From an uncultured bacterium (GTDB lineage: Bacteria; Planctomycetota; UBA1135; GCA-002686595), in contig CALEMP010000021.1 of NCBI GenBank assembly GCA_937910685.1, positions 1 to 53,427 on the forward strand: a DNA stretch of 53,427 bases. Reading direction: 5' to 3'. This document shows, piece after piece, positions 21,872 to 30,683 of the stretch. Position numbers and translations under genes: made by a program. The notes below the pieces were generated by a model. The model did no database searches. It was not told the origin of the DNA and was given only the letters and a program-made list of their open reading frames with translations. Position 1 is the stretch's first letter, and every line of letters begins with the position of its first letter.

Positions 21872-22723
21872 ATGAAAACCAAAGCACCACCGTTTGAGCT
21901 TCCACCCGAGGAGCTTGAAGCCTACAAAGAGATCGGCAGACAAGCTGCTGTCGGTCATGAGATGCCTGTGCCTCGCATGGAGCAGGCCGACCTTCGCAAG
22001 TTCGTCCTGTCCTATTGTGACCGGCACATCTACACTGACCGGGACATCCCCAAGGATATGCTTGGCACGGTGTTCATGCCTGTGCTTTTCGGAGCCCTAC
22101 ACCCCAAAGATGCAGCCCAGGCTGCATTGGATGCCGTGTTGGGTGAGGAGACAGCCCCAGAGCCCTACCCAGACGGTCCTGTGAGGCCCATCGAACCTAC
22201 GATGCCCACCGCGCCGGTTCAGCCTGAGTGGTTCAAGGACGATGCTGAAAGGGAACGCCTTCAGCACGAGATCCGGTGGCTGCGTGAGACACCGGAAACC
22301 CTGGAAGCCTTCGACGCAAAGGTCGAAAGCGTCAACGCGGAGGGAAAGCGCAAATACACATTGGCCTTGCAAGCCTGGGAAGCGGAGTGTGAGCTGCTCA
22401 AGCTCGACTATGCCAAGGCCCTCGCTCAACACAAACGAGAGCAGGCCAAGTGGCGGCGTGGCAAAGGCAAGCACCACCGGCTTCAAGAGGAGTGGTCGAG
22501 AACCAAAGCCCGGAAGGATGCCATCGGGTTGGGCTTCCTGGAAGCCTACACTCAAAACCTGGGTGTCATCTACGGAGACGTCAACAGCGATTCGACGAGT
22601 GGCTGGTCCGTGAATGGTCTGCCTACCTTTTTCAGTTGTCGGCTCATGCACAAAGAGGATTGGAGCCGTGTCGTTGATGCAATCAAACGAGAGATGGATC
22701 GTCGGGAGACGATGGAGGTCTAG
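21872..22723 (+). CDS. Coiled-coil protein, 283 aa
   Basis: Unrecognised 283-residue protein. The N-terminal 90 residues are mixed. Residues 95-120 are Pro-rich. Residues about 125-225 are strongly helical and charged, consistent with a long coiled coil (ERERLQHEIRWLRETPETLE, KREQAKWRRGKGKHHRLQEE). The C-terminal 60 residues form a small mixed domain (YGDVNSDSTSGWSVNG). It may be a structural or scaffold-type protein, which is inference only. It is the first gene behind the promoter-like element at 21835-21863. Confidence 0.6.
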   Translation: MKTKAPPFELPPEELEAYKEIGRQAAVGHEMPVPRMEQADLRKFVLSYCDRHIYTDRDIPKDMLGTVFMPVLFGALHPKDAAQAALDAVLGEETAPEPYPDGPVRPIEPTMPTAPVQPEWFKDDAERERLQHEIRWLRETPETLEAFDAKVESVNAEGKRKYTLALQAWEAECELLKLDYAKALAQHKREQAKWRRGKGKHHRLQEEWSRTKARKDAIGLGFLEAYTQNLGVIYGDVNSDSTSGWSVNGLPTFFSCRLMHKEDWSRVVDAIKREMDRRETMEV

Positions 22724-23032
22724 ATGAGAATTGAGTTTGAGGAGCAGGGCGACGGTGACGTCCTGTGCAGGGTGCCCCTGACTGTGTACCTCTCGCCGGA
22801 TAAGGATCCCGACGAGGTGGTGGTCATCTTCCGGGTGTACCGCCCGGAAAGTTTCAGTGTCTTCCTCCCCGGTAAGAGTCCCTACGTCTTCATCGGACCC
22901 CTTTCCTGCACCAGGGTGAGCACCCGTGAGAACGTACACCTGGATGCCACGATGATGGATCACGCCGTGAAGACAATGGTCGAAGCAGCCACAGAGTACT
23001 TCTCTGCAGACGACTACATCGGCATGAAATGA
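22724..23032 (+). CDS. Hypothetical protein, 102 aa
   Basis: ATG 22724 follows directly on the stop of the previous gene, with GGAGG in the last codons serving as ribosome-binding site. The product is an unknown mostly beta protein (VLCRVPLTVYLSP, VVVIFRVYRPESFSVFL, SPYVFIGPLSC) with a C-terminal helix. It overlaps the next gene by four bases (ATGA). Confidence 0.6.
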   Translation: MRIEFEEQGDGDVLCRVPLTVYLSPDKDPDEVVVIFRVYRPESFSVFLPGKSPYVFIGPLSCTRVSTRENVHLDATMMDHAVKTMVEAATEYFSADDYIGMK

Positions 23033-23391
23033 GAGCCTGGCTAAGTTCGAAACTGGCCTCCACCACGGTAGAGTTTCTAGGTGGAAGCGGTCATGGTGAG
23101 ATCTACGAGCTGGTCTTCCTGACCTACCTGGAATGCCTTGTGGCGGCGAGGAACGGCAATTCCCAACGGGTGTGGGAACTCCATCGCAAGCGCATCCACG
23201 AGCTTGCTGGGGACCAGCCTGCGCAACCGTTGACCCGCTTGCTTCCAAGTCGCCAGAGTCTGGTGGATGAACTGAAGAAACTGGAACGAGAGTTGGTTGG
23301 GCTTCCTGTTTCGAAACAATTCCTCAACCCACGGCAGGAAGCCTCGGGCTCCGGGGAGCCCGACATCTTCGATTTGTTCACGAGCGACTAG
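23029..23391 (+). CDS. Hypothetical helical protein, 120 aa
   Basis: Unrecognised 120-residue protein, coupled to the previous gene by an ATGA overlap. Apart from the C-terminal 25 residues it is helical (LVFLTYLECLVAARNG, RVWELHRKRIHELAG, LVDELKKLERELVG). The tail is polar and ends in an acidic-aromatic motif (GEPDIFDLFTSD) that could be a docking peptide. It ends tail-to-tail with the next leftward gene in a shared CTAG. Confidence 0.55.
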   Translation: MRAWLSSKLASTTVEFLGGSGHGEIYELVFLTYLECLVAARNGNSQRVWELHRKRIHELAGDQPAQPLTRLLPSRQSLVDELKKLERELVGLPVSKQFLNPRQEASGSGEPDIFDLFTSD

Positions 23392-23591
23392 AACTCGATA
23401 GTGGTTGTGCCCGTGGAGGCCGCCGTCAATGATGATATCGTGTAGGTGGTGTTGCTAAAACCGATGACCCCGACTTCTTCGGCCAAGACAAGCAATTTGC
23501 TGCTGAGGTCTATTGCAGCCTCATCTTTGGTTCGACCCTGACCAATCAAATTGAGCGCGTCCTCCATACCTGGATGCACAGCCCACTTCAC
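23388..23591 (-). CDS. Hypothetical protein, 67 aa
   Basis: Unknown 67-residue protein on the leftward strand. A helical first half (EDALNLIGQGRTKDEAAIDL, then LLVLAEEVG) is followed by a Ser/Thr-rich beta tail that resembles a small single-domain fold. Its stop shares CTAG with the rightward gene ending at 23391. Upstream it faces a small rightward gene. Confidence 0.5.
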   Translation of the reverse strand: MKWAVHPGMEDALNLIGQGRTKDEAAIDLSSKLLVLAEEVGVIGFSNTTYTISSLTAASTGTTTIEF

Positions 23592-23639
23592 ATTACTACT
23601 TGCATCCTGAGATGGAGGTCATTGAGGGCAAGGGGGGAT

Positions 23640-23882
23640 ATGCGGTCCACTCAACTTCGGGAGCAGCGCTCTTGTGAGCTAATGCATCGTGGAGCGGGTG
23701 GTCATACCGTGAGCAGTTTGGCAAGGGTTCTTCGGGACCATCGGGGTTACCCGGCTTCTATTTGTCGTCATGGTGATGATGCAGCCACGGGCTTCAGCGT
23801 GATCTTCGAACCAGAAGTCAGGAGCTTCTGGTTTGCACCGGGCTTTCCTTGTCAGGCCATCTATCAGCGGGTGGCCTACTGA
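23640..23882 (+). CDS. Small basic protein, 80 aa
   Basis: ATG 23640 is chosen because AAGGGGGG lies just upstream. The frame is open further 5' but that part overlaps the leftward gene and reads poorly. The product is basic at the N-terminus, then a compact domain (TGFSVIFEPEVRSFWFAPG). No family is recognised. It ends one base before tRNA-Leu on the opposite strand. Confidence 0.45.
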   Translation: MRSTQLREQRSCELMHRGAGGHTVSSLARVLRDHRGYPASICRHGDDAATGFSVIFEPEVRSFWFAPGFPCQAIYQRVAY

Positions 23883-23883
23883 G

Positions 23884-23966
23884 TGGGGATGGAGGGAGTC
23901 GAACCCTCAAGACCTTTCGGTCGTCAGATTTTGAGTCTGATGCGTTTGCCATTTCGCCACATCCCC
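23884..23966 (-). tRNA. tRNA-Leu(CAA)
   Basis: Read leftward, the acceptor GGGGATG (23966-23960) pairs with CATCCCC next to discriminator A at 23884. The anticodon stem TCAGA/TCTGA holds the loop CTCAAAA, giving anticodon CAA. A long variable arm follows, as required for a class II tRNA (CGACC-GAAA-GGTC), then T-arm GAGGGTTCGACTCCCTC. The length is 83 bases. CCA is not encoded. It would read UUG codons. Confidence 0.95.
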
Positions 23967-23972
23967 CGAAGG

Positions 23973-24668
23973 TCACACCGTTCGACGATGCAAATCCAGG
24001 AAGAGGTCTGGTGGTTCTATACTCTGTATCCTGGAAGCGAGGGCGGAGACCGCATGTTGCCGTGCTTCCCGGTTGGGGCGTGAGTCGTCCCAGGGGACAT
24101 CCAGGATGGTCACCCCTTGTGATTGCAGTACATTGACCATGTGGTCAATCTCCCGTTCCAGTCCACGTAGGTAGTCCAGGTCAATAGCCTCTTCGCACTT
24201 CCGCCCTGTCTGATCTTCCATCCGACGAGCAACTCGCTCGTTGCAAACTTCCGGGGAGGCAAGCACCCGGATGCACACATTGGGGAGGAGTACCGACGCT
24301 GTCATTGCATGGTAGATGCTCTGGTACGTCTTGAACTCCCGTTTACTCATCAGTCCTGTCTTCAGTTGAAGACGGGCGAAGGCAGTATCTCCAAAGTAGC
24401 TCCGGTCGAGAACGGCGTGCCCCATTCCCTGCATGACATGCCACTGTGCTTGAAGGTGCATACGGTAGCGGGCTTGCAACTGGTGAACCTGGAGGACAAA
24501 GCTCCAACGTTCCGGCTCCGCATAGTAGTCTTCCAGGTAGGGGTTGCCTTCCTCTTTCTCATCAGGTTCAAACAGAGTCAGGGCGTTGAGCGCCTCACCG
24601 AGTTCAGCACTCAGGGTGGTCTTTCCACTGCCTATGAGTCCCTCAACTACTACAACCTTCTTTCGCAT
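23973..24668 (-). CDS. Deoxynucleoside kinase
   Basis: A 231-residue P-loop kinase of the deoxynucleoside kinase type. It has Walker A GLIGSGKTT (10-18), an FEPDEKEEGNPYLEDYY substrate region, a helical segment with WSFVLQVHQLQARY, DRSYFGDTAFA (the DRS motif), and a lid-like RRMEDQTGRKCEE. It would phosphorylate deoxynucleosides to monophosphates and so feed the phage dNTP pool. The exact nucleoside cannot be told. It starts at ATG 24668, and tRNA-Leu follows six bases after its end on the same strand. Confidence 0.85.
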   Translation of the reverse strand: MRKKVVVVEGLIGSGKTTLSAELGEALNALTLFEPDEKEEGNPYLEDYYAEPERWSFVLQVHQLQARYRMHLQAQWHVMQGMGHAVLDRSYFGDTAFARLQLKTGLMSKREFKTYQSIYHAMTASVLLPNVCIRVLASPEVCNERVARRMEDQTGRKCEEAIDLDYLRGLEREIDHMVNVLQSQGVTILDVPWDDSRPNREARQHAVSALASRIQSIEPPDLFLDLHRRTV

Positions 24669-24807
24669 ACTGGTCTCCGTTTGGGGTGGTCAAGGTTACC
24701 CAGCGGAGACAACAAGTGGTGGGGATACGTCTCCCTGAACCCGTTAGGATCTATCGAAGCAGCCTCTGTGTAGGTGGCATGCCACCTCCCAACCAGCCCA
24801 GGGAAAT

Positions 24808-24864
24808 TGGATAGTGTAGGATTCGAACCTACTTCGTCGGGCTCACCAACTGAGCGGTCTATCC
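24808..24864 (-). tRNA. tRNA-like element lacking the anticodon arm
   Basis: Read leftward, GGATAGA pairs with ACTATCC (six of seven pairs, mismatch at position 7), followed by discriminator A. The D-arm is GCTC-AGTTGGT-GAGC and the T-arm is a perfect GTAGG-TTCGAAT-CCTAC. Between D- and T-arms only CCGACGAA remains, eight bases where about 23 are needed. No anticodon stem can form. It is 57 bases long. Its first bases contain the stop codon of the upstream gene. It may be a tRNA relic or a functional tRNA mimic. Confidence 0.7.
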
Positions 24865-25071
24865 GGTGTGGGAGATCGCCCCACACTTGAGGCAATGCAT
24901 CCCATCACTTCGCGGGGCAACGACATGCCCAAGGCCATCCCTGCAGTAATCATTTGAGTCTGGTTGCACCGGGATGGTGGTCGTACCCTCCAGGATATTG
25001 AGCCGGGTTTGGAGGCGGAGGATTTCCGCCTCTAGCTGACGGAATTTGAACTCAATCCGTGGATCCATCAT
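24859..25071 (-). CDS. Small coiled-coil zinc protein, 70 aa
   Basis: ATG 25071 overlaps the stop of the upstream gene (ATGA) and has AGGAGA upstream, so the longer frame is not used. An N-terminal helix with heptad spacing (FKFRQLEAEILRLQTRLNIL) is followed by a polar region and a single CLKCG knuckle, with another Cys further upstream. A small regulator or adaptor is possible. Its stop lies inside the acceptor arm of the tRNA-like element. Confidence 0.55.
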   Translation of the reverse strand: MMDPRIEFKFRQLEAEILRLQTRLNILEGTTTIPVQPDSNDYCRDGLGHVVAPRSDGMHCLKCGAISHTG

Positions 25072-25289
25072 TTCTTCTGCTCTCCTGGCAGGGGAGGCAC
25101 ATGGTTGGCGCAATAGCTCTTTGAGTCCTGACGAGGGTGCATGATCCAGTGTGTAGCACGTTGCCCACATTGGATGCAGACTGGAATTGGTCCACCATTG
25201 AGCATCCAGAATGTTTCAAGGAGTGGTTGGAAAGAAGGCACCTGATCCCTCCTGCCCAGCTCTTCGTGCTTTCCTACGCTGTTTGGCAT
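25068..25289 (-). CDS. Small zinc-finger protein, 73 aa
   Basis: 73-residue protein with CIQCGQRATHWIM and YCANHVPPLPG, together a probable C2-C-H metal site at about residues 38-63. The N-terminal 35 residues are polar. Small zinc proteins of this type are frequent in phage operons, but their partners are unknown. A weak sigma70-like element lies upstream (25321-25349). Confidence 0.55.
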   Translation of the reverse strand: MPNSVGKHEELGRRDQVPSFQPLLETFWMLNGGPIPVCIQCGQRATHWIMHPRQDSKSYCANHVPPLPGEQKK

Positions 25290-25320
25290 TCATCTGGATC
25301 ACTCGATTGAAGCTCTGGAA

Positions 25321-25349
25321 AGGTAACCTCAAGCTCTGGCTTCTGTCAA
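25321..25349 (-). promoter_or_regulatory. Weak sigma70-like promoter
   Basis: Read leftward, TTGACA (25349-25344), a 17-base spacer, then TTACCT (25326-25321), a poor -10. It would start transcripts about 25 bases before the zinc-finger gene at 25289. Confidence 0.35.
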
Positions 25350-25422
25350 CGTAAGCCCTCCGTCGTTTTTGAGGCTATGCCTCATCATGAACAGTGACCT
25401 TGTCGTTGCCCTTTGAGAAACC

Positions 25423-27612
25423 GTGACTGAACTTCACCTATACGACTTCGATGGTACCCTCTTTCGCAGCCCGGATAGACCGGACTGGTGGACGGAGGAC
25501 TGGGCTTACCACCCGGCAAGCCTCGACGTCCCCTGTGTTCCCACAGAGCCTGGGGATGAGTATTGGATTGCCTCCACGGTTGATGAGGCAAAGAAGAGCA
25601 TCGCTGACCCAGCCGTGCTTGCCGTCCTTGTCACCGGACGAGGTGCAGCCAGCTTCGCCAAGTGGCGCGTCCCTGAGTTGCTCGCACAGAAGGGTCTTCA
25701 CTTCGATAGTGTCCACCTGGCCCAGGGTGACACCAAGGCATTCAAACTGAGTGTCCTGGACGAGCTGCTGAAGAAACACCCGGACATCGATCATGTTCAC
25801 ATCTGGGAGGACCACCTCTCAAACCTGGGTGCCTTTGTGCAGTTCGTGGAGAGCAAAGGGCTCGTTGGAGTGGCTCACCCTGTCCTGGAGAAACGAATGA
25901 AGCCCATCTGCACGGAAGCTCACTACAGAGAACTGGTCGTTTCAGGTTGGCTAGGTCAGCATCATGCGACAACCCGTGTCGCACAACGTTGGTTGGAAGC
26001 GCGGCGTCCTACAGACGAGAGTGCTCAATATAGGCAGGACATCCAGGACAGAGCCCAGCACGTAAAGGAGGCGGTCAAGGCATTCAAGGAGCTGGTCCAA
26101 CTTCTTCAACCCTTTGCAGACCAAGCCATCGCAGGGTTCCCTGAGAAGGACAAGGTCTCTATCCAGCGGCGTGGTCGAGCCTTCAACAAGGCTATGAAGA
26201 CCAACAGGGACATGGCAAGCTACCAGGACACCTGGATTGGCAAGGAGTCAGACCACGACTCAGCCTACAGTTGGCGTGGTGCGGTTGTGAACCAGGCCCG
26301 CGACCATCTGGTCTATGGTAAGTCGTTGCGGGATGTCTCAATTGAAATAGCCAAGCAGGCCGACAAGGGCTTTCAGGCTATCACCATGTCTCAGGTGCAA
26401 GCCCCGGTTCGGGAGCTTATCCCAACCGACCTGCGTGAGTTCTTGCCGACCAACATCGTTGTTGAGGTGGATGCCAACGGCGTCATTGAGCACGTCACCG
26501 ACCGCTTTGAGAACGAGCACTTCACGCTTGGTAAGAAGATCGAACGGATGCACCAGTTGGTTGCCGACTACAACAAGATTGCCAAGAAGGTGAAACGCGA
26601 CCTCAAGTCTTCTGACGAGATCATCAAGCTCTCCGCTCTCATCACAGCCATCCTCATGGAGACAGGGATTCGACCGGGCAAGGAGGGTAATGGGGTCGTC
26701 AAGACGGTGGACGGTGAAGAGGTTCACATTGAGACCTTCGGTGCGGTCACCTTGGGACCAGGGCATGTCCGCTTCGTTCGGGACAACTTCGTTGAGTTGG
26801 AGTTCCTGGGCAAGAAGACCGGAAGGAACACGGCTTCCCTGAGTGACACCGAAATCATCAAGGTGTTGGACACCTACGTGAAGCAGGCGCTCACCAAGGG
26901 GACCAAGTACGTGTTCGTTACGGCGGCGGGGGACCGGTTCACCTACAGTGATTTGCAGCGTTACTTCCGGGAGAATCTTGCGGGTCTTGCACCCACGGAC
27001 TTCCGTAAGCTCAAAGCTACCGAAGAGGTACTTCACGCCATCCATGAGGAGCAGGAGGCTTTGTATGCTCGCATCCGGGCATTTGCGAAGAAGGCCAAGG
27101 GTGACCTGAAGGAGAGGGTGGTTGCCGCCATTGTGGAGACGTTGAACACCGCCATAGCCAAAGCCCAAGAGGCTTTGTCCCATGAAAATGCCAACACGAC
27201 GCGACGGAGCTACATCAACCCGGAGATCATCTTCCGCTTCCTCTCCACGGGTCAGGTTGAAGACACTTTGAGTGCAGCCATTTTGACGGGGAAGTCCACG
27301 TTAGGGTTTGACCCGCAGGTGTTTGTGGACCGGGCAATGGCCCGCACCGCTTCGGATGGGGACTTCCTCTCTGCACTGACCAATCTGCTCAATGTCCACA
27401 GCATGGAGAATGGGAGTGACACCCCGGACTTCATCCTTGCCACCTACCTGGGCCACTGCTTGTACGCCTACAACGATGCGGTGAGTCACCGGGATAAGTG
27501 GTCCAGTCGAACAGGGGCCACTTTGCAAGGCTTGTTGGACGAGCTTGAGGAAGAGGGCATTGGGGGAGCCGCAACACGGCTGGCAGCACTATGGCAGAAA
27601 AGCCTCGGATGA
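25423..27612 (+). CDS. HAD-domain/topoisomerase IB-like fusion
   Basis: 729 residues from GTG 25423. The N-terminal ~170 residues form a HAD-like domain: LYDFDGTLF with Asp8 and Asp10, LVTGRG as second motif, and HIWEDHLSNL as late acidic motif. After a helical linker, residues about 400-610 match a type IB topoisomerase catalytic core: Arg417 in ETGIRPG, Lys464/465 in FLGKKTG, Arg528 in DFRKLKATEE, His587 and Tyr597 in TTRRSYINPE. This is the Arg-Lys-Arg-His-Tyr order, with spacing near that of small viral enzymes. The C-terminal ~120 residues are unassigned. A HAD domain could remove or add an end phosphate next to the strand-passing activity. That coupling is inference. Confidence 0.75.
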   Translation: MTELHLYDFDGTLFRSPDRPDWWTEDWAYHPASLDVPCVPTEPGDEYWIASTVDEAKKSIADPAVLAVLVTGRGAASFAKWRVPELLAQKGLHFDSVHLAQGDTKAFKLSVLDELLKKHPDIDHVHIWEDHLSNLGAFVQFVESKGLVGVAHPVLEKRMKPICTEAHYRELVVSGWLGQHHATTRVAQRWLEARRPTDESAQYRQDIQDRAQHVKEAVKAFKELVQLLQPFADQAIAGFPEKDKVSIQRRGRAFNKAMKTNRDMASYQDTWIGKESDHDSAYSWRGAVVNQARDHLVYGKSLRDVSIEIAKQADKGFQAITMSQVQAPVRELIPTDLREFLPTNIVVEVDANGVIEHVTDRFENEHFTLGKKIERMHQLVADYNKIAKKVKRDLKSSDEIIKLSALITAILMETGIRPGKEGNGVVKTVDGEEVHIETFGAVTLGPGHVRFVRDNFVELEFLGKKTGRNTASLSDTEIIKVLDTYVKQALTKGTKYVFVTAAGDRFTYSDLQRYFRENLAGLAPTDFRKLKATEEVLHAIHEEQEALYARIRAFAKKAKGDLKERVVAAIVETLNTAIAKAQEALSHENANTTRRSYINPEIIFRFLSTGQVEDTLSAAILTGKSTLGFDPQVFVDRAMARTASDGDFLSALTNLLNVHSMENGSDTPDFILATYLGHCLYAYNDAVSHRDKWSSRTGATLQGLLDELEEEGIGGAATRLAALWQKSLG

Positions 27613-30600
27613 AAGTAGGCATCGGGATTGTAACCCACAACTACCCGCAACAGGTGGAGTGGTGGGTTTACACTCTGGAGAAGTTCAGAAGGAGGGGTCA
27701 TAACTTTGAGGCATGCATCAGTTTTGATGGCCCCGCCCCCTCTCTTTCGATTCCTACGGTCAGTGGCCCAGGTCTTGGAGTTGCCCACACCAAGAACGGG
27801 GCACTTCGTTATTTGATGGCGACAGACGTAGACCTGATTGTCCTCATAGAGGACGACAACCAGGTCATGTCCTGGGAGTTCTTTGAGCAGCTTCGCCGCC
27901 TTGTTCAATACGGTGTACATCACTTGATGGTCGCCCCTCTTGCAGAGGCCCCAAACACCTGGGAACTGACCGGCCAACGAATCCAGGTAGGGCTGGAGAC
28001 TCTGCAAGAGTATCGGAGGAGACGAGAGCCCCAGGATACCCCTGGAGACATCACTCTGGTCACCCGCGAGGTGGTGGAGCGGTGTGGTGGCATGGACCCT
28101 CGTTTTGTAGGTCGGGGCCATGCCCACGGTGAATGGACACAACGGATTCACCAGACGATGGGGCTGGTGTTGTCACCCTTCTGGATGCTGGAGACGCCTC
28201 ATCTGAGGTGTGCCTGGACACAGGAACGTGGCATGCGGCCAAACCAGCTAGAAGAGGTAGCCGCAAACACCGCACTCAGACAGGGCCTCACTGCGGGGTC
28301 TGTTCCTAGACCTGTGCCCAACATTGGGTACCTCGTTGAGCATCCACCCTGCACACCCGTCAGTGTGTGCATGTGTCTCATCAATCGGGTCGACACTCTC
28401 AGACCTTGTCTCGACTCGATTGCGGCATGGTTTGCGAAAGAGGACACCGCAAATGAGGTGGTCATTGCGGACTTCGGCTCTACCGACTGTAACCTGGAGG
28501 AAGAACTCACCAGGAGAGGCATCCCACACACCATCGTGCGACTCCAAGGATACTTTGCACGGGGGCGTGGCCTCCACGCGGCAAAGATGGCGGCGAGGCA
28601 TCCCACCCTGATGTTCCTGGATGCCGATATGTTGGTGCCAACCACCTTTGGGGACGTGGTCAGAACTTTTGTGTCGAAGGGGTCATGCTTCTTCCCGATC
28701 TGCTGGAGCCTCCGAAAAACCACTGGCGGTTGGTGGCGGGACACGGGATACGGGATGGTTGGGATACACACGGAGGACTACGATCTCATCGGCGGCTGGA
28801 GTCTCCAGAGAAGGCGTTGGGGTGGTGAGGATGACGACCTGCATTGGCACTGTCACCAACTGGGTCTTCAGGTGCATCGCTATCCGGTGACCGACTACCA
28901 GCACCAATACCACCCCACAAAAACCAAAGAGGCTCATGTAGACCCAAAGGTCATTGCGGAAGGTGACTCCTGGGTGCCCTTAGCAAAGAAGAAAACGGTT
29001 TCCACCCCCATCCCGCTTCTCCAGGTGGATGTGGAGACCCTCAACGCTCAACTAGAATCTCAGGGTCATCTGGAAGCAGCGCGACAATCCAATGAGGGTT
29101 TCAACCCAGACATGCCAATCGGTATTTCGATTGGCAAGGAAGGTGAGATGACCATCCTTGAGGGTCATCTCAATGCCGCCCATGCTTTACTTTCGGGTGT
29201 CCCGACTATCTCTGCCAGGGTGCTGGTACGGCATCCAGAGTGGGTGGAGTTGGTCGACCGTCTTTTTGAGTGGTACCGGGATTTCAAGCTGTACACTGCC
29301 ATTCAGCACCCAGAGTTTGCGGGTTGGAAGGTGTGCAGGGACACGGAGCAGCGAGCAAAGGCAATCCTGAACCTTGTCCCCAAAGGCAATGTCCTCATCC
29401 TGGGAGCCAGGCTTGGCGGTGTTGCTTGTGCCCTTGCACAAGCGGGGCTTCAGGTGACCGCCATTGAGCGAAGCAGGGGGTTGGCCGAAGTCGCCAAGAG
29501 GGTTGAGCAGTTCAACGGAGACGCTAGCAACCCCATCCTGTGGAACCCGGCAAAGACCGGCGGACAAGATGCTGTGGTATGTCTCTCAGAGCTGCACCTT
29601 GGGACTCAGAAAGGAACCTACAGACAGGAGCTAGCCAGTCTGATGAGGACAGCTCCTGTTCTCATTCTTGAAATGGGTGAGGGGAGTGACCTGCGAAAAG
29701 TGGAATTGGGTCTGCCGGTAGGCCAATCGGATATTGGTCCCTGGTTGGAGGAGGTGACCGGTTGGGAAGCCAGACCCCTCCTGAAGGGAACACCACCGAA
29801 GTTCCGGCAAAGCTCTGACGACCAACGTTGGTTGTGGGCTTTGGGGGAGTCCCTTCCTCCCCTCACCCTCCCTGTTGTCTCACAAGGGGTTTGTTGGGAT
29901 CTGACGAAGGGGTGTCAGAGCCGCCTACCTTTCATGGAGGAAGTCCTTGAGGACACCTCTCTCCTCCGGGTGGGGGTGATGGTTCCTTGTTGGCAGCGCC
30001 ACCAACTGACCTCTGTGGTCATCCGTGCAATACAAGCTCAGACCAGGAGACCTGACCGTATCCTGATGGTGACTTCAGAGGATCCCGAACTGGTTGCCCT
30101 TGCTGAGAAGTTGGGCGTTGAGAGCATAGACACTCCCAATCGACCTCTCTCGGTCAAACACGCAACGGGTTTTCGTCACCTGGCTGAGGATTGCGACATC
30201 CTCATCAACGTAGGGTCGGATGATATTCTAGGCCCACGGTGTATTGAACGCATCGTGCAATGCTTCCAAACACCCCAGGTCATTCTGGCAGGCTACGAGG
30301 ATGCTTACGCTTTGGAAGAGGGGCTGATCTGGTACTTCCAGGGCTACGGTTTATGGAGGGTGGATCCCCTTGGTACATGCAGGGCTGTTCGCTCAACAGC
30401 CTTTGCCGCAACGGGTTATGACTTTGGGGGAGTCCGTGAGGATTGCCTTGACAAGTACTCTGTGGAAGCTCTTCTTGCCGCTTGTCCGTGGGGTCGAATG
30501 GCGAAGCTCGCAAGTGACCTTCACTCCAGCATTCTAGCTGTGAAAGTGGAAGGTGCCATTACCTCAGCGAGGGCACTGTCTGAACGAGGACAGGTGCCCG

Positions 30601-30683
30601 CAACCACAAAGGACGTGAGAGGCTTTCTCCGTAGTCGTTTTGACCCAGAAACCACGGAAGCCCTGATGGAGCTATGCGGGTAG
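27609..30683 (+). CDS. Multidomain glycosyltransferase with methyltransferase-like domain
   Basis: 1024 residues from ATG 27609, which overlaps the previous stop (ATGA). Domain order: a first GT2-like domain (GIGIVTHNYPQQVEWW, IEDDNQV, about 5-215); a second GT-A domain with PVSVCMCLINR, ADFGSTDC and the acidic motif FLDADML (about 245-450); a linker; a Rossmann methyltransferase-like part with NVLILGARLGGVA (about 585-720); and a third GT2-like domain starting RVGVMVPCWQR, with NVGSDDILG (about 780-960). Such chains act on polysaccharides or on DNA or protein glycans. Three downstream genes also belong to sugar chemistry. The substrate is unknown. Confidence 0.75.
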   Translation: MKVGIGIVTHNYPQQVEWWVYTLEKFRRRGHNFEACISFDGPAPSLSIPTVSGPGLGVAHTKNGALRYLMATDVDLIVLIEDDNQVMSWEFFEQLRRLVQYGVHHLMVAPLAEAPNTWELTGQRIQVGLETLQEYRRRREPQDTPGDITLVTREVVERCGGMDPRFVGRGHAHGEWTQRIHQTMGLVLSPFWMLETPHLRCAWTQERGMRPNQLEEVAANTALRQGLTAGSVPRPVPNIGYLVEHPPCTPVSVCMCLINRVDTLRPCLDSIAAWFAKEDTANEVVIADFGSTDCNLEEELTRRGIPHTIVRLQGYFARGRGLHAAKMAARHPTLMFLDADMLVPTTFGDVVRTFVSKGSCFFPICWSLRKTTGGWWRDTGYGMVGIHTEDYDLIGGWSLQRRRWGGEDDDLHWHCHQLGLQVHRYPVTDYQHQYHPTKTKEAHVDPKVIAEGDSWVPLAKKKTVSTPIPLLQVDVETLNAQLESQGHLEAARQSNEGFNPDMPIGISIGKEGEMTILEGHLNAAHALLSGVPTISARVLVRHPEWVELVDRLFEWYRDFKLYTAIQHPEFAGWKVCRDTEQRAKAILNLVPKGNVLILGARLGGVACALAQAGLQVTAIERSRGLAEVAKRVEQFNGDASNPILWNPAKTGGQDAVVCLSELHLGTQKGTYRQELASLMRTAPVLILEMGEGSDLRKVELGLPVGQSDIGPWLEEVTGWEARPLLKGTPPKFRQSSDDQRWLWALGESLPPLTLPVVSQGVCWDLTKGCQSRLPFMEEVLEDTSLLRVGVMVPCWQRHQLTSVVIRAIQAQTRRPDRILMVTSEDPELVALAEKLGVESIDTPNRPLSVKHATGFRHLAEDCDILINVGSDDILGPRCIERIVQCFQTPQVILAGYEDAYALEEGLIWYFQGYGLWRVDPLGTCRAVRSTAFAATGYDFGGVREDCLDKYSVEALLAACPWGRMAKLASDLHSSILAVKVEGAITSARALSERGQVPATTKDVRGFLRSRFDPETTEALMELCG

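Noticed and set aside
22097..23248. 383-residue leftward open frame
   Set aside because: It runs across three tightly coupled rightward genes with good ribosome-binding sites. Its composition is that of an antisense shadow.
26338..27183. 281-residue leftward frame inside the topoisomerase-like gene
   Set aside because: It is antisense to the conserved catalytic core and has no ribosome-binding site.
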